Source: Opitutaceae bacterium TAV5
GTDB lineage: Bacteria; Verrucomicrobiota; Verrucomicrobiia; Opitutales; Opitutaceae
Length of the DNA stretch: 64,000 nucleotides
Direction: 5' to 3'
Assembly: GCA_000242935.3 (NCBI GenBank)
Contig: CP007053.1
Coordinates: 4,573,001-4,637,000 of the forward strand
Under the pieces are notes generated by a model, which worked only from the letters and a program-made list of their open reading frames with translations, made no database searches and was not told the DNA's origin. Both the position numbers and the translations under genes were made by a program. Below, piece by piece: positions 38,107 to 46,438 of the stretch (within the stretch, counting starts at the first letter, position 1; each line of letters opens with the position of its first letter).

Positions 38107-38886
38107 ATGAAGTCATCAATAACAAAACTTGCAGCGATCGCTGCTTCATTGACATGCGCCTCGCTGGCCTATTCGGCCACGGGCGGCGATCACTTCCTCG
38201 CCCTCAACCTAGGGGCGGGGTCTACTTACGACGTGTGGACAGACCTGAGCACAACTGGTGTAGGCTTTGCTACAGGCTTCCCCGGCTCAGCCGCTTGGCC
38301 GAATGGAGTCGCCTCCCAAGGCAGCAGTACTGGCACCGCTGAATTGCTCAAGGTTAGCAACGGCACCGGTGGTGGGCCTTATCCCGCCAGTGGTTCGATC
38401 TACTTTGGTGGTTTTTCCGGAGATGTTAACAATGAGGGAGGGACTCTGGCTGTCACCTCTACGGCGATAGATGATTTGTCTAATGTCGTATTCCAAATCG
38501 AGATCGGTGAGGCTTGGACCTATGATTTCTTTAATCATGAGTTGCCCGCATTGATTTATTATGTGCAGGGCGATAGCACAGCTTACACTCTGACGGCAAG
38601 CTATAGTGCAGTCATTTATCAGCAGTATAATGGTACTGTTACTATGCCTTCAGGCGAAGAGTCGCTTTATAATAATACATATCTTCTTCAGTGGGATTTT
38701 AGCGACATCGAAAATGTGGAGTCGTTCAATATTTCGTTTACTGGTGTACAGCATTCTCAGCTTTACGCGTTACAGCTTGATCAAGGCACAGTATTTTCTG
38801 CCATTCCCGAGCCTTCGACTTGGGCGGCAGTCTTGGGATTTATAGTTTTGACGAGCACAATTGTTCGTCGGCGCTGGAATCGTTAG
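38107..38886 (+). CDS. PEP-CTERM sorting protein, paralogue 2
   Basis: A 259-residue homologue of the preceding protein. The signal peptide is residues 1-23 (AYS|AT). The tail has IPEPSTW, a hydrophobic helix and a RRRWNR end. The first third of the gene is visibly more GC-rich than the remainder and than its paralogue, which may mark recombination between genes of different origin. The start MKSSITK is preferred over an ATG 22 codons earlier because it opens the signal peptide. Confidence 0.82.
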   Translation: MKSSITKLAAIAASLTCASLAYSATGGDHFLALNLGAGSTYDVWTDLSTTGVGFATGFPGSAAWPNGVASQGSSTGTAELLKVSNGTGGGPYPASGSIYFGGFSGDVNNEGGTLAVTSTAIDDLSNVVFQIEIGEAWTYDFFNHELPALIYYVQGDSTAYTLTASYSAVIYQQYNGTVTMPSGEESLYNNTYLLQWDFSDIENVESFNISFTGVQHSQLYALQLDQGTVFSAIPEPSTWAAVLGFIVLTSTIVRRRWNR

Positions 38887-38921
38887 TTTACACTTGGTTT
38901 TTACTTCTGAATCGAATACTT

Positions 38922-39671
38922 ATGAACTTAAATTGTATTTATAGAAATGTGGCTTTTATGCTCTCATGCGCAGGGGTTGTAGTTGCTACGAATGGCACAG
39001 CTCCTGCCATCCAGGCCGCTACGTATACTGTGGGAGCCAGCCAAAACACCATGGCCTATGAATTCTTGACTGGTTGGGTATTTTATGACTTGTACCCGGA
39101 TTTTATAGCTCCTACCAATACAGGAGTTGCATCTCCGCACAGCATGAATGCATATATCCAATATGATCTTTCATCTGTTTCTGCGATAGATGCAGCTTCA
39201 GTCTCAAGCGCGACGCTTCGCTTGTATGTATTGGATAATTCTGCCATCGGGTTTGGCTTGAACCCATCGGAGGAATATCCGGTCGCAATCGATTTCTATA
39301 CGCTTACGGCTGGCTGGGATCAAACAACACTTACTTGGAGCAATCAGCCTGCTCCGGACTCGCTTGTCGCTTCGATATCAGATATTTCCAGCGTTGGATA
39401 CTGGCTGGAGATTGACGTTACCTCGACAGTCAAGGAATGGCTTGATGGTAGCTTGGCGAATTACGGACTGTTATTGACCCAGTCCGAGTCGGTTCGTGAC
39501 GCAACGAATACGGCAATTTTCCCGGCACTTGCAGCGAACAGGAACCCGGATGAGTCAATACGGCCTCAATTGGTTATCACGACTGCAATTCCGGAACCCT
39601 CTACCTATGCTGGCCTCTTTGCTCTATTGGCGCTGTCCGCAGGCCTGCTTCGCGGTCGCCGCAAAGCCTGA
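38922..39671 (+). CDS. DNRLRE-domain PEP-CTERM protein
   Basis: A 249-residue exported protein. After a signal peptide (about 1-31) comes a DNRLRE/CBM96-like beta-sandwich, with ATLRLYVLDN, the block WDQTTLTWSNQPAP, and LEIDVTSTVKEWLDGSLANYGLLL. These are standard for that extracellular, likely carbohydrate-associated domain. The C-terminus is a PEP-CTERM tail (IPEPSTY, helix, RGRRKA). It follows the two related PEP-CTERM genes in the same direction and is followed by a hairpin. Confidence 0.85.
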   Translation: MNLNCIYRNVAFMLSCAGVVVATNGTAPAIQAATYTVGASQNTMAYEFLTGWVFYDLYPDFIAPTNTGVASPHSMNAYIQYDLSSVSAIDAASVSSATLRLYVLDNSAIGFGLNPSEEYPVAIDFYTLTAGWDQTTLTWSNQPAPDSLVASISDISSVGYWLEIDVTSTVKEWLDGSLANYGLLLTQSESVRDATNTAIFPALAANRNPDESIRPQLVITTAIPEPSTYAGLFALLALSAGLLRGRRKA

Positions 39672-39716
39672 TTTCCACATCTGAAAACGAACTTTCACAT
39701 ATAAAGCATTGATTCA

Positions 39717-39744
39717 GAGGAGCGGCTGCAGCCGCTCCTCTTTT
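39717..39744 (+). terminator. Perfect palindromic terminator
   Basis: A 24-base perfect palindrome (39717-39740, arms GAGGAGCGGCTG and CAGCCGCTCCTC) is followed by four Ts. It ends the PEP-CTERM island and lies just before the haem cluster. Its core GGAGCGGC resembles the dispersed GGAGCGGCGGC repeat family, so it may be a recruited repeat. Confidence 0.7.
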
Positions 39745-39761
39745 CCCGTTTCCATCGACCC

Positions 39762-39785
39762 ATATCAGCGTGATCACGCTCATAT
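39762..39785. promoter_or_regulatory. 24-base palindrome upstream of hugZ, candidate operator
   Basis: The perfect core AGCGTGATCACGCT (39767-39780) is flanked by one C on each side and then ATAT on both sides. The whole 24-base site is therefore symmetric apart from one mismatched pair. It ends 34 bases before the hugZ ATG. The sequence does not look like a Fur box. It could be the target of an iron- or haem-responsive dimeric regulator. Confidence 0.5.
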
Positions 39786-39819
39786 AACCGTATCACCAGT
39801 AACTTCCCATACGACTCGC

Positions 39820-40719
39820 ATGACCACCACTGCCACCGCTCCCCATCCTTCCGCCGAACCTTTTTTCAAGCCCGAGCATCTCGACCGCATCCTCGGGCAC
39901 ATGAACGAGGATCACGCCAGCGCCAACCTCGGCTATGTCCGTCATTACGGCAATCTGCCCGAGGCCATCGCCGCCACTCTGACCGGCATCGACCAGAACG
40001 GCATCTACCTCGACGCCACGCTTCCCTCCGGCGAGGTGCGGGCGATCTTTATCGGTTTTGCCAAACCGCTTTCCAGCCCGGCCGATGCCCATCCGGTGCT
40101 CGTTGACATGGCTATCGCTGCGGCCACTGCGCTCGGTGCCGCCGTGCCGCAGGTTCCCGGGCACACGGCCGGCACCGCGCATGCCTCCGCGCCCGTTCGG
40201 CCTGCAGGCGGCGATGCGTTCGGGCGCGCCCGTGAAGCCGCCGCCTTTCTCCGCGAGAATTTCAGGACCGTCATCCTCGGCACCGTTTCTGCCGAAGGCG
40301 AACCGGATGCCTCCGTCGCCCCGGCGGTTTTTGTGGATGGCTCGTTCTACGTCTATATCAGCGGCCTCTCGCACCATACGCACAACATCCGCGCCACGAA
40401 GCGCGCCAGCGTGTTCCTGATCGAGGACGAATCCTCCGCCCGCCAGCTTCTCGCCCGCCGCCGCCTGACGTTTGCCAGTTCGGCCGCTCCCGTGACTCGC
40501 GATGCCGGACGTTTCACCGAAATCCTCCCGATCCTGAAAGAAAAGTTCGGTCCGGTGATGGAGCACCTCGAAACCATGGTGGATTTCGAACTCTTCCAGC
40601 TCACTCCGGAGCGCGGCCGGCTCGTCGCCGGGTTCGGCCAGGCATACGAGGTCAATCCGGCCGACTGGACCCAACTCAGCCATGTCAATGACGTGGGGCA
40701 CGCGGTCAGGAAAGGCTGA
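39820..40719 (+). CDS. hugZ: HugZ-family haem-degrading protein
   Basis: A 299-residue protein in the order seen in Helicobacter HugZ. A DUF2470-like N-terminus (ILGHMNEDHASANLGYVRHYG) leads to a split-barrel flavin-reductase-like fold (about 135-235). The family ending GRLVAGFGQAYEV is followed by a His-containing tail (LSHVNDVGH), which corresponds to the haem-ligating tail. A Pro/Ala-rich linker of about 30 residues sits between domains. It opens a cluster with haem import genes, supporting haem breakdown to release iron. Confidence 0.88.
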   Translation: MTTTATAPHPSAEPFFKPEHLDRILGHMNEDHASANLGYVRHYGNLPEAIAATLTGIDQNGIYLDATLPSGEVRAIFIGFAKPLSSPADAHPVLVDMAIAAATALGAAVPQVPGHTAGTAHASAPVRPAGGDAFGRAREAAAFLRENFRTVILGTVSAEGEPDASVAPAVFVDGSFYVYISGLSHHTHNIRATKRASVFLIEDESSARQLLARRRLTFASSAAPVTRDAGRFTEILPILKEKFGPVMEHLETMVDFELFQLTPERGRLVAGFGQAYEVNPADWTQLSHVNDVGHAVRKG

Positions 40720-40768
40720 CCGCCAACAACCGGATGCCAGATCATCCGCAAAACGTATTTATAATCCA

Positions 40769-41740
40769 ATGACATCATTCATGCTCAATTCGCTTTGCCG
40801 CCTCCGGCTTCCCTTGGCCTTGCTGGCGGCTTTCTGTGTGTCGGCCTTTACGTTTCCGGCAACGGCCGAAGCCGCTCGCATCGTCACGCTCGGCGGCGCG
40901 GTCACGGAGACCGTTTATGCGCTCGGCGCCGGTGACGAGGTCGTGGCGCGCGATACTTCCAGCGTGTTCCCGAAAGAAGCGCAGGCGCTGCCGGACGTCG
41001 GCTACTTCCGCACGATCGGCGCGGAAGGCGTGCTCTCGCAAAATCCGACCCTGATCGTGGCCGCCCGCGGCACGGGGCCGGAGAGCCAGGTCGCGATTCT
41101 GGAAAAATCCGGGATCACGTTCCTGCACGTCGATTCCCGGCCTTCGGCCGAGGCGGCGGTCGAGATGATCTCGCAGATCGGCAACGCGCTGCACCGGGAG
41201 GAGCAGGCGGCCAAGGTCGCCGCCGCTCTCCGCGAAAAAATCGACGCCGTGCAAAAACGCGCCGCTGCGGCCGGCCGCACGCCCAAGGTCGCCTTTCTCC
41301 TCGGCGCGAGCGATTCCACCGCCCAGGCGGCGGGGCAGGGGACGGCGGCCGACGCGCTCATCACCCTGGCCGGCGGGCAGAATGTTTTTGCCGATGTGCA
41401 AAACTACAAGTCGGTGAGCCCGGAGGCGCTGATTGCCCGCGATCCGGATATCGTGCTCTACGGCGTCAATCCGGCCGCGGCCGCTCATCCCAAACCGGAC
41501 TGGCTCGGGCAAACGCGCGCGGGCCGCGAGGGGCGCGTGCATGCGCTCGACCTCGGTTATCATCTCGTTTTCGGCCCGCGCCTCGGCGACGCGGCGGCGG
41601 AAATCTCGCAGCTCTTTTTCCCGACGACGGAAGCCGCTGCTTCAAAAACGGCCGCGACTGCCGCGAGCGCCGCGAAAGCCGGCACGGAGCCCGGAACCGG
41701 CGGCGTCCTGCGGTGCCCGGTGACAGGCCGCACGCTCTGA
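40769..41740 (+). CDS. hmuT: Haem ABC transporter substrate-binding protein HmuT
   Basis: A 323-residue periplasmic binding protein of the TroA-like helical-backbone class. The signal peptide covers about 1-34. RIVTLGGAVTETVYALGAGDEVVARDTSSVFP and LPDVGYFRTIGAEGVLSQNPTLIV are typical of haemin-binding HmuT. The last 35 residues are a Thr/Ala-rich extension ending in CPVTGRTL, absent from usual HmuT. The start at 40769 gives the signal peptide. It precedes the permease across a repeat element. Confidence 0.9.
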   Translation: MTSFMLNSLCRLRLPLALLAAFCVSAFTFPATAEAARIVTLGGAVTETVYALGAGDEVVARDTSSVFPKEAQALPDVGYFRTIGAEGVLSQNPTLIVAARGTGPESQVAILEKSGITFLHVDSRPSAEAAVEMISQIGNALHREEQAAKVAAALREKIDAVQKRAAAAGRTPKVAFLLGASDSTAQAAGQGTAADALITLAGGQNVFADVQNYKSVSPEALIARDPDIVLYGVNPAAAAHPKPDWLGQTRAGREGRVHALDLGYHLVFGPRLGDAAAEISQLFFPTTEAAASKTAATAASAAKAGTEPGTGGVLRCPVTGRTL

Positions 41741-41805
41741 ACCAACCGGAAGAGATGCCCATAAAACATGCCAGAAAAACCGGCGCGGCTGCGCCGCAGG
41801 CGGAG

Positions 41806-41934
41806 GAATGGCCGCAAAAGGGCGCAAAGATCATTCTGTCCGTCGTAAATCTCCCGCGCGCTTATAAGCGCGATGGAGGGTTCCATGCGCGTCAGGATTT
41901 TTGCGCCCTTTCGCGGCTAACCGGATCGGAATCC
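41806..41934. repeat. Palindrome-core element, copy C (reversed), between hmuT and hmuU
   Basis: Arms ATGGCCGCAAAAGGGCGCAA and TTTTTGCGCCCTTTCGCGGC surround CGCGCTTATAAGCGCG at 41857-41872. Read in reverse, the sequence beside the palindrome (CCTCCATCGCGC and GCGCGCGGGAGATT) matches copy A. The right end AACCGGATCGGAATCC matches copy B. It fills most of the 250-base gap before the permease. Confidence 0.78.
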
Positions 41935-41990
41935 ATGGCTCCGGATTGCCGGGGAAATCCATACTTTTCTGTATCACCTTGCAAAATACA

Positions 41991-43073
41991 GTGACACCTC
42001 CCCTGGCTGTTCGCAGCGAAAGCCCGGCGGCCTCGTCGCCGGACCCGGCCGTGTTTCGCCGGATTTTTCTCGTGGCGGGTCTGGTGCTGGTGGTGGCGCT
42101 GTTTTTGCTCTCGCTGCGGCTCGGCGCGGTGGAGATTTCGCTTTCACGGATTTTTGACGCGCTGCTGCGCACCGGCGAGCCGTTGTCCGGCACCGAGCGC
42201 ACGGTGATCTGGCAAATCCGCCTGCCGCGGGCGGTCGGCGGGCTGGCCATCGGGGCGATCCTCGGCGTCTGTGGCGCGGCAATGCAGGGGCTGTTTCGCA
42301 ATCCGCTGGCCGACCCCGGACTCATCGGCGTGACCAGCGGCGCCTCGCTCGGGAGCGTGCTTTACCTGAAACTCGCCGCCGGGCTGCTCGCCGGGTTTTC
42401 CGCCGCGTTCGGGCTGTTCGCCCTGCCGGTCTGCGCGCTGGCGGGCGGCCTCGCCGTGACCTGGCTGATGCACCGCGCCGCCGTGGTCGAGGGGCGCACG
42501 GTCGTGGGCCTGATGCTGCTGGCGGGCATCGCCATCAACGCCCTCGGCGGCGCGGTCATCGGGCTGGTGCTGTTTTTTTCCGACGACGACCAGCTCCGCC
42601 AGTTCACGTTCTGGACGCTCGGCAACCTCGGCCACGTGAGCTGGCCCAAGCTCGCCGCCGCCGCGCCCCTGCTGCTCGGGGCGCTCTGGCTGGTGATGCG
42701 CCAGTCGCGGACGCTCAATGCGCTGCTGCTCGGCGAGACGGAGGCCGGGCACCTCGGGGTGGACCTGCAACGCACCAAGCGTATCCTGATTTTCGCGACA
42801 GCGGCCGGCGTGGGCGCGGGCGTCTCGGTGGCGGGCGGCCTCGGCTTCATCGGGCTGATCGTGCCGCATCTGGTGCGCGGGATCATCGGGCCGGATCACC
42901 GCGGCGTGATGCCGGCCTCGGCGATTTTCGGCGGCGCGCTGCTCCTCGCGGCCGACACCCTGGCGCGCACCCTGGCCGCTCCCGCCGAGCTGCCCGTGGG
43001 CGTGATCACGGCCGCGATCGGCGCGCCGGTGTTTTTCAGCCTCTTGCGCAACCGCCGGCAGGCGGCGGGCTGA
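41991..43073 (+). CDS. hmuU: Haem ABC transporter permease HmuU (FecCD family)
   Basis: A permease of about 360 residues with nine to ten helices. FecCD landmarks are LRLPRAVGGLAIGAILGVCGAAMQGLFRNPLADPGLIGVTSGASLG near the N-terminal third, then GLGFIGLIVPHLVRGIIGPDHR and the end LPVGVITAAIGAPVFFSLL. The start is uncertain: a GTG at 41991 and a TTG at 41979 are candidates, while the first ATG would lie inside the repeat element at 41901. The repeat may thus have replaced the original ribosome-binding region. Confidence 0.88.
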   Translation: MTPPLAVRSESPAASSPDPAVFRRIFLVAGLVLVVALFLLSLRLGAVEISLSRIFDALLRTGEPLSGTERTVIWQIRLPRAVGGLAIGAILGVCGAAMQGLFRNPLADPGLIGVTSGASLGSVLYLKLAAGLLAGFSAAFGLFALPVCALAGGLAVTWLMHRAAVVEGRTVVGLMLLAGIAINALGGAVIGLVLFFSDDDQLRQFTFWTLGNLGHVSWPKLAAAAPLLLGALWLVMRQSRTLNALLLGETEAGHLGVDLQRTKRILIFATAAGVGAGVSVAGGLGFIGLIVPHLVRGIIGPDHRGVMPASAIFGGALLLAADTLARTLAAPAELPVGVITAAIGAPVFFSLLRNRRQAAG

Positions 43074-43105
43074 AAAAACTGAAAAGCCGAACACGGAAAG
43101 CTGAA

Positions 43106-43963
43106 ATGAAACAAGGACTACAGGAGCCGGAATACAGGCGGGAGGAGGATTCCGGCGGCGGTCATGCGTCGGTCGATCTCGTCGCGGCTGCCGCCACCGT
43201 GCGTCGCGGCGGGCGGGCGATTCTCGACAATGTCAGCTGCGCGATCCGCCGCGGCCGGCTCACGGCGATTCTCGGGCCCAACGGCGCCGGCAAGAGCACG
43301 CTGCTGCGTGTGCTCTCGGCCGAACTCGCGCCCGACGCGGGCGAGGCCTCGCTCGACGGACGGCCGCTGCGCACCTGGAAGGCGATCGAGCTGGCGCGGC
43401 GGCGCGCGGTGCTGCCGCAGGAGTCGTTGCTGAGTTTTCCGTTCCGGGTGCGCGAAGTCGTGCTGCTCGGCCGGATGCCGCATTCGCCGAACGGCGAGAC
43501 GGCGCGTGATCACGACATCGCGCGCGAGGCACTGGCGCGGGTGGACATGGCGCATGCGGGCGATCGCACCTACACGACGCTTTCCGGCGGCGAAAAACAG
43601 CGTGTCCATCTCGCCCGGGCCCTGGCGCAGATCTGGGAGGACACGGGCGAGCCACGCACCTTGCTGCTCGACGAGCCCACCTCGAACCTCGACCCCTCGC
43701 ACCAGCACGCCACGCTCGCCCTCGCCCGCGGGCTGGCGGATGACGGCGTCACGGTGGTGGCGATCCTGCACGACCTCAATCTCGCCCTGGCCTATGCCGA
43801 CGACGTGCTCGTGATCCGGGCCGGCCGGGTGGCGGCGGCGGGACCGGTCGAGGCCACGCTGACACCGGAACTGGTGAGCGGGGTTTTTAACATCAACGCG
43901 CGCCAGATCACCCTGCCGGGTTGTCCGCCGCATTTCATCCTCGGCCCGGGAGCCGTGTCATGA
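43106..43963 (+). CDS. hmuV: Haem ABC transporter ATPase HmuV
   Basis: A 285-residue ATPase for the HmuTU importer. It has Walker A GPNGAGKST, the FecE-type VLPQESLLSFPFRVREVVLLGR, signature LSGGEKQRVHLARALAQIW, Walker B LLLDEPTSNLDPSHQ, and the switch His AILHDLNLA. About 23 charged residues precede the domain. It begins 32 bases after the permease, in a spacer that contains CTGAAAA words like those of the Gld operon. Confidence 0.92.
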   Translation: MKQGLQEPEYRREEDSGGGHASVDLVAAAATVRRGGRAILDNVSCAIRRGRLTAILGPNGAGKSTLLRVLSAELAPDAGEASLDGRPLRTWKAIELARRRAVLPQESLLSFPFRVREVVLLGRMPHSPNGETARDHDIAREALARVDMAHAGDRTYTTLSGGEKQRVHLARALAQIWEDTGEPRTLLLDEPTSNLDPSHQHATLALARGLADDGVTVVAILHDLNLALAYADDVLVIRAGRVAAAGPVEATLTPELVSGVFNINARQITLPGCPPHFILGPGAVS

Positions 43964-43986
43964 AAGTCCGGTTACGGCCGTATTTC

Positions 43987-44098
43987 GTGGCACGGGTATC
44001 TTGCCCGTGGCCGGCGCGAAGCGTCGCCCTCCGGAACACGGGCTGGAAGCCCGTGCCACGCGAAGAGGCAACGCCCATGGGCTGGAAGCCCATGCCAC
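43987..44098. repeat. CACGGGC...GCCCGTG hairpin repeats before hutW
   Basis: Three hairpins, at 43987-44010, 44036-44059 and 44074-44098, are each built from GTGGCACGGG and CCCGTGCCAC words, the last with CATGGGC. The phrase CGCGAAGAGGCAACGCC joins the last two, as in the copies at 23391-23433 and 62645-62690. They fill the 165-base hmuV-hutW gap. Confidence 0.7.
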
Positions 44099-44128
44099 TT
44101 CAGCGCCTCCTTTTCCCTTCCCTCGACC

Positions 44129-45739
44129 ATGACCACGACGACCTCCCCCGATCTCGACCGTTATTTTGCCCGCACGGGCGTTGATCCGCTGACCGGAGCA
44201 TTTGACGCGCCGGAGTTGCCGCGCCACCGCGCGGAAAAGAAACCGGAGCCCCCGGCCACGCCGCCGGAGGTCGATCCGGTGGCCGCGATGAAGGCGGCGA
44301 TGCCCGCGCATGCGATCCGGATTTTTGATGCGTTGCAGGCAGCGAAAGACGATCCGGCGGCCCGTGCCGCCATCGAGGCCACGCTGCCGCCGCATGCGCT
44401 CCGCGCGCTCGCTTCGCTGGAAAAGGCAATCGCCGAACAGAAGGAAAAAAACCGTCCTCGCACCGGTCCGGGCATCGGCGTTTCGCCGTCCGCGCTGGCA
44501 TGGCGCGAGGTGGTGGCGACGACGGCGCGCCCGCAGGCGGCGAACCGGCCGGTGGCCGTGTACGCGCATTTCCCGTTTTGCGCCGCACGCTGCGTGTTTT
44601 GCCCCTTTTACCGCTACGCCGATCCGGCGGACTGGCGTCCGTACCGCGACGCGCTGCTGTGCGAGATCGATCTCGCCGCCGCTCCGCTGGCCGGGCTGCC
44701 GGACCGTCCGCCGGTGCAGGCGGTTTATTTTGGCGGCGGCACGCCGGGCGACCTGCCGGCGGAGGCGCTGGCGGCGGCGATCCTGCGCATACGCCAGAAA
44801 TTTCCGGTAACGGCGGACGCCGAGATCACGGTGGAGGGGCGGCCATCGACCTTCGATGCGGAAAAAATCGCCGCCTGCCGCGCGGCCGGCGCCACGCGGT
44901 TTTCACTCGGAGTGCAAACCTTCGACGGCGACGTGCGCCGGGCGATGGGGCGTCGGCTCGACGCGGGGCCGCTGCTCGACCGGTTGCGCGAGATCGGCGC
45001 GGCGGCGGGTGAGGCTCCGGTCATCGTGGATCTCATCTACGGATTGCCCGGCCAGACGGATGCCGGCTGGGAACACGATCTCGAAACCGCCATCGCGGAA
45101 CAATCCGTGGCCGGGCTCGATCTCTACCGGCTGAAGGTTTTCCCCGGCAGTCCGCTGGCCCGTCTGGCGGAGGCGGGGCGGGCCGCGCCGGCCGACGAGG
45201 CGGTGATGGCGCGGCGGTTTGCCCGGGGGGTGGAGCGATTGCGGATCGCCGGCTGGCGACGGCTGTCGCGCTGGCACTGGGCGCGGCCGGGTGCGCGGGA
45301 ACGGAGCGTCTACAACCGGCTCGCCAAGGGCGCGGGCGATATCGTGCCGCTCGGGTGCGGGGCGGGCGGCCGCTGGGGCGGTCATGGTTTCGTGAATACG
45401 CCGGGTCTCGACGCCTGGTTTGCCGCCGTGAAGGCCGGCGAAAAAAACTGCCTGGGCCGGAGCGCGACGCCCGACGCGGCGTGGGAAGAAATCCTCTCCG
45501 CGCAGATCGAGGCGTGCGTGCTCGTCCCGGCCGCCTGGTCCGGTGTGAGCGCCGCGGCGCTCGCTTCGGCGGAGCGGCTGTTCGTCCAGTGGAGCGAGGC
45601 CGGCCTGCTGGAGAAGCCTGCCGCGGGCGACTCGTCCGGCGGCGGCGAAAGGTGGAGCCTCACGGTGGCCGGCCAATACTGGAGCGACCGGTTGCTGCAC
45701 GCCTTGCAGGCGGTGCTCGGCCAACCGGATCGCGCCTGA
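44129..45739 (+). CDS. hutW: Radical SAM haem-degrading methyltransferase HutW/ChuW
   Basis: A 536-residue radical SAM enzyme of the HemN-like group that opens haem without oxygen. The 4Fe-4S motif is CAARCVFC (about 150-157, CX3CX2C), followed by YFGGGTPGDL and ITVEGRPSTFD. The N-terminus YFARTGVDPLTGAF matches ChuW, but about 95 Ala-rich helical residues are inserted before the catalytic domain. The C-terminus keeps the HemN-like domain with GCGAGGRWGGHGF. The pairing with HugZ gives the cell aerobic and anaerobic haem breakdown. Confidence 0.88.
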   Translation: MTTTTSPDLDRYFARTGVDPLTGAFDAPELPRHRAEKKPEPPATPPEVDPVAAMKAAMPAHAIRIFDALQAAKDDPAARAAIEATLPPHALRALASLEKAIAEQKEKNRPRTGPGIGVSPSALAWREVVATTARPQAANRPVAVYAHFPFCAARCVFCPFYRYADPADWRPYRDALLCEIDLAAAPLAGLPDRPPVQAVYFGGGTPGDLPAEALAAAILRIRQKFPVTADAEITVEGRPSTFDAEKIAACRAAGATRFSLGVQTFDGDVRRAMGRRLDAGPLLDRLREIGAAAGEAPVIVDLIYGLPGQTDAGWEHDLETAIAEQSVAGLDLYRLKVFPGSPLARLAEAGRAAPADEAVMARRFARGVERLRIAGWRRLSRWHWARPGARERSVYNRLAKGAGDIVPLGCGAGGRWGGHGFVNTPGLDAWFAAVKAGEKNCLGRSATPDAAWEEILSAQIEACVLVPAAWSGVSAAALASAERLFVQWSEAGLLEKPAAGDSSGGGERWSLTVAGQYWSDRLLHALQAVLGQPDRA

Positions 45740-45757
45740 TTCCCCGCCGCCGGGCTG

Positions 45758-46264
45758 TTACCTCCCGCCCAGCGGCACCGTACAGCCCAGCGTGAGCATT
45801 TCGGTCCCCGGATTGGTGGAGGCCGTGCTTGCGTTGGAAATATGGGAGAGGCGCAGGGTGAGCCGGACGTTGCCGGAGAAACGGTAGCCGCATTCGACAA
45901 AACTGAGCACCTCGAAATGGCTGCCGAGGTCCTTGCCGTCGCCCTGCTCATAATAGCCGGCCCCGATGCCCACGCCGGCGAACCATGGCCGGTCGTTTTT
46001 CTCCAGCGTCCAGACGAGGCCGGCGCCCAGGTACCAGGCGTCGTCGGTGGTCAGGAAGCCGCCGATCCACGGTTTCAGATCGAAAAATACGGGAGCGAAC
46101 CGGGCTTCTGCCGTAAAGACCGTCGTCTGCCGGGAATCAAAAATTTCCATGCTTCCCGCGCCGACCGTCACGGATTCGGGCGCGATCCCGCCGAAACAGG
46201 AAGCGGCGCCGGAAACGAGCAGGAAGAAGCCGGGGAGAACGATGCGGGGGCGAAACCATTTCAT
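45758..46264 (-). CDS. PagL-like lipid A 3-O-deacylase
   Basis: A 168-residue outer-membrane protein with a signal peptide (about 10-26) and an eight-strand barrel. The motif RLSHISNAS, with downstream Glu in PGTEMLTLG, matches PagL's catalytic His-Ser-Glu set. PagL removes the 3-position acyl chain from lipid A. The gene converges on hutW with 18 bases between the stops. A general acyloxyacyl-hydrolase assignment is firmer than the exact reaction. Confidence 0.78.
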   Translation of the reverse strand: MKWFRPRIVLPGFFLLVSGAASCFGGIAPESVTVGAGSMEIFDSRQTTVFTAEARFAPVFFDLKPWIGGFLTTDDAWYLGAGLVWTLEKNDRPWFAGVGIGAGYYEQGDGKDLGSHFEVLSFVECGYRFSGNVRLTLRLSHISNASTASTNPGTEMLTLGCTVPLGGR

Positions 46265-46438
46265 ATCGCAAAAGTCGGGAAAAAAAGGTCGATGGTCTCC
46301 TGTCGGGGTCTGGCGTCAATCTCTCCCTCTCATGCGGTGAAAAAGTTTTGGTTGCCAAGACGGTCCGGTCCCGGTTGCATCCGCCCCTTTTCCACTACGC
46401 CTGCCTCCAATTCCGGAGGGACAGGGGGAACGAAAACC

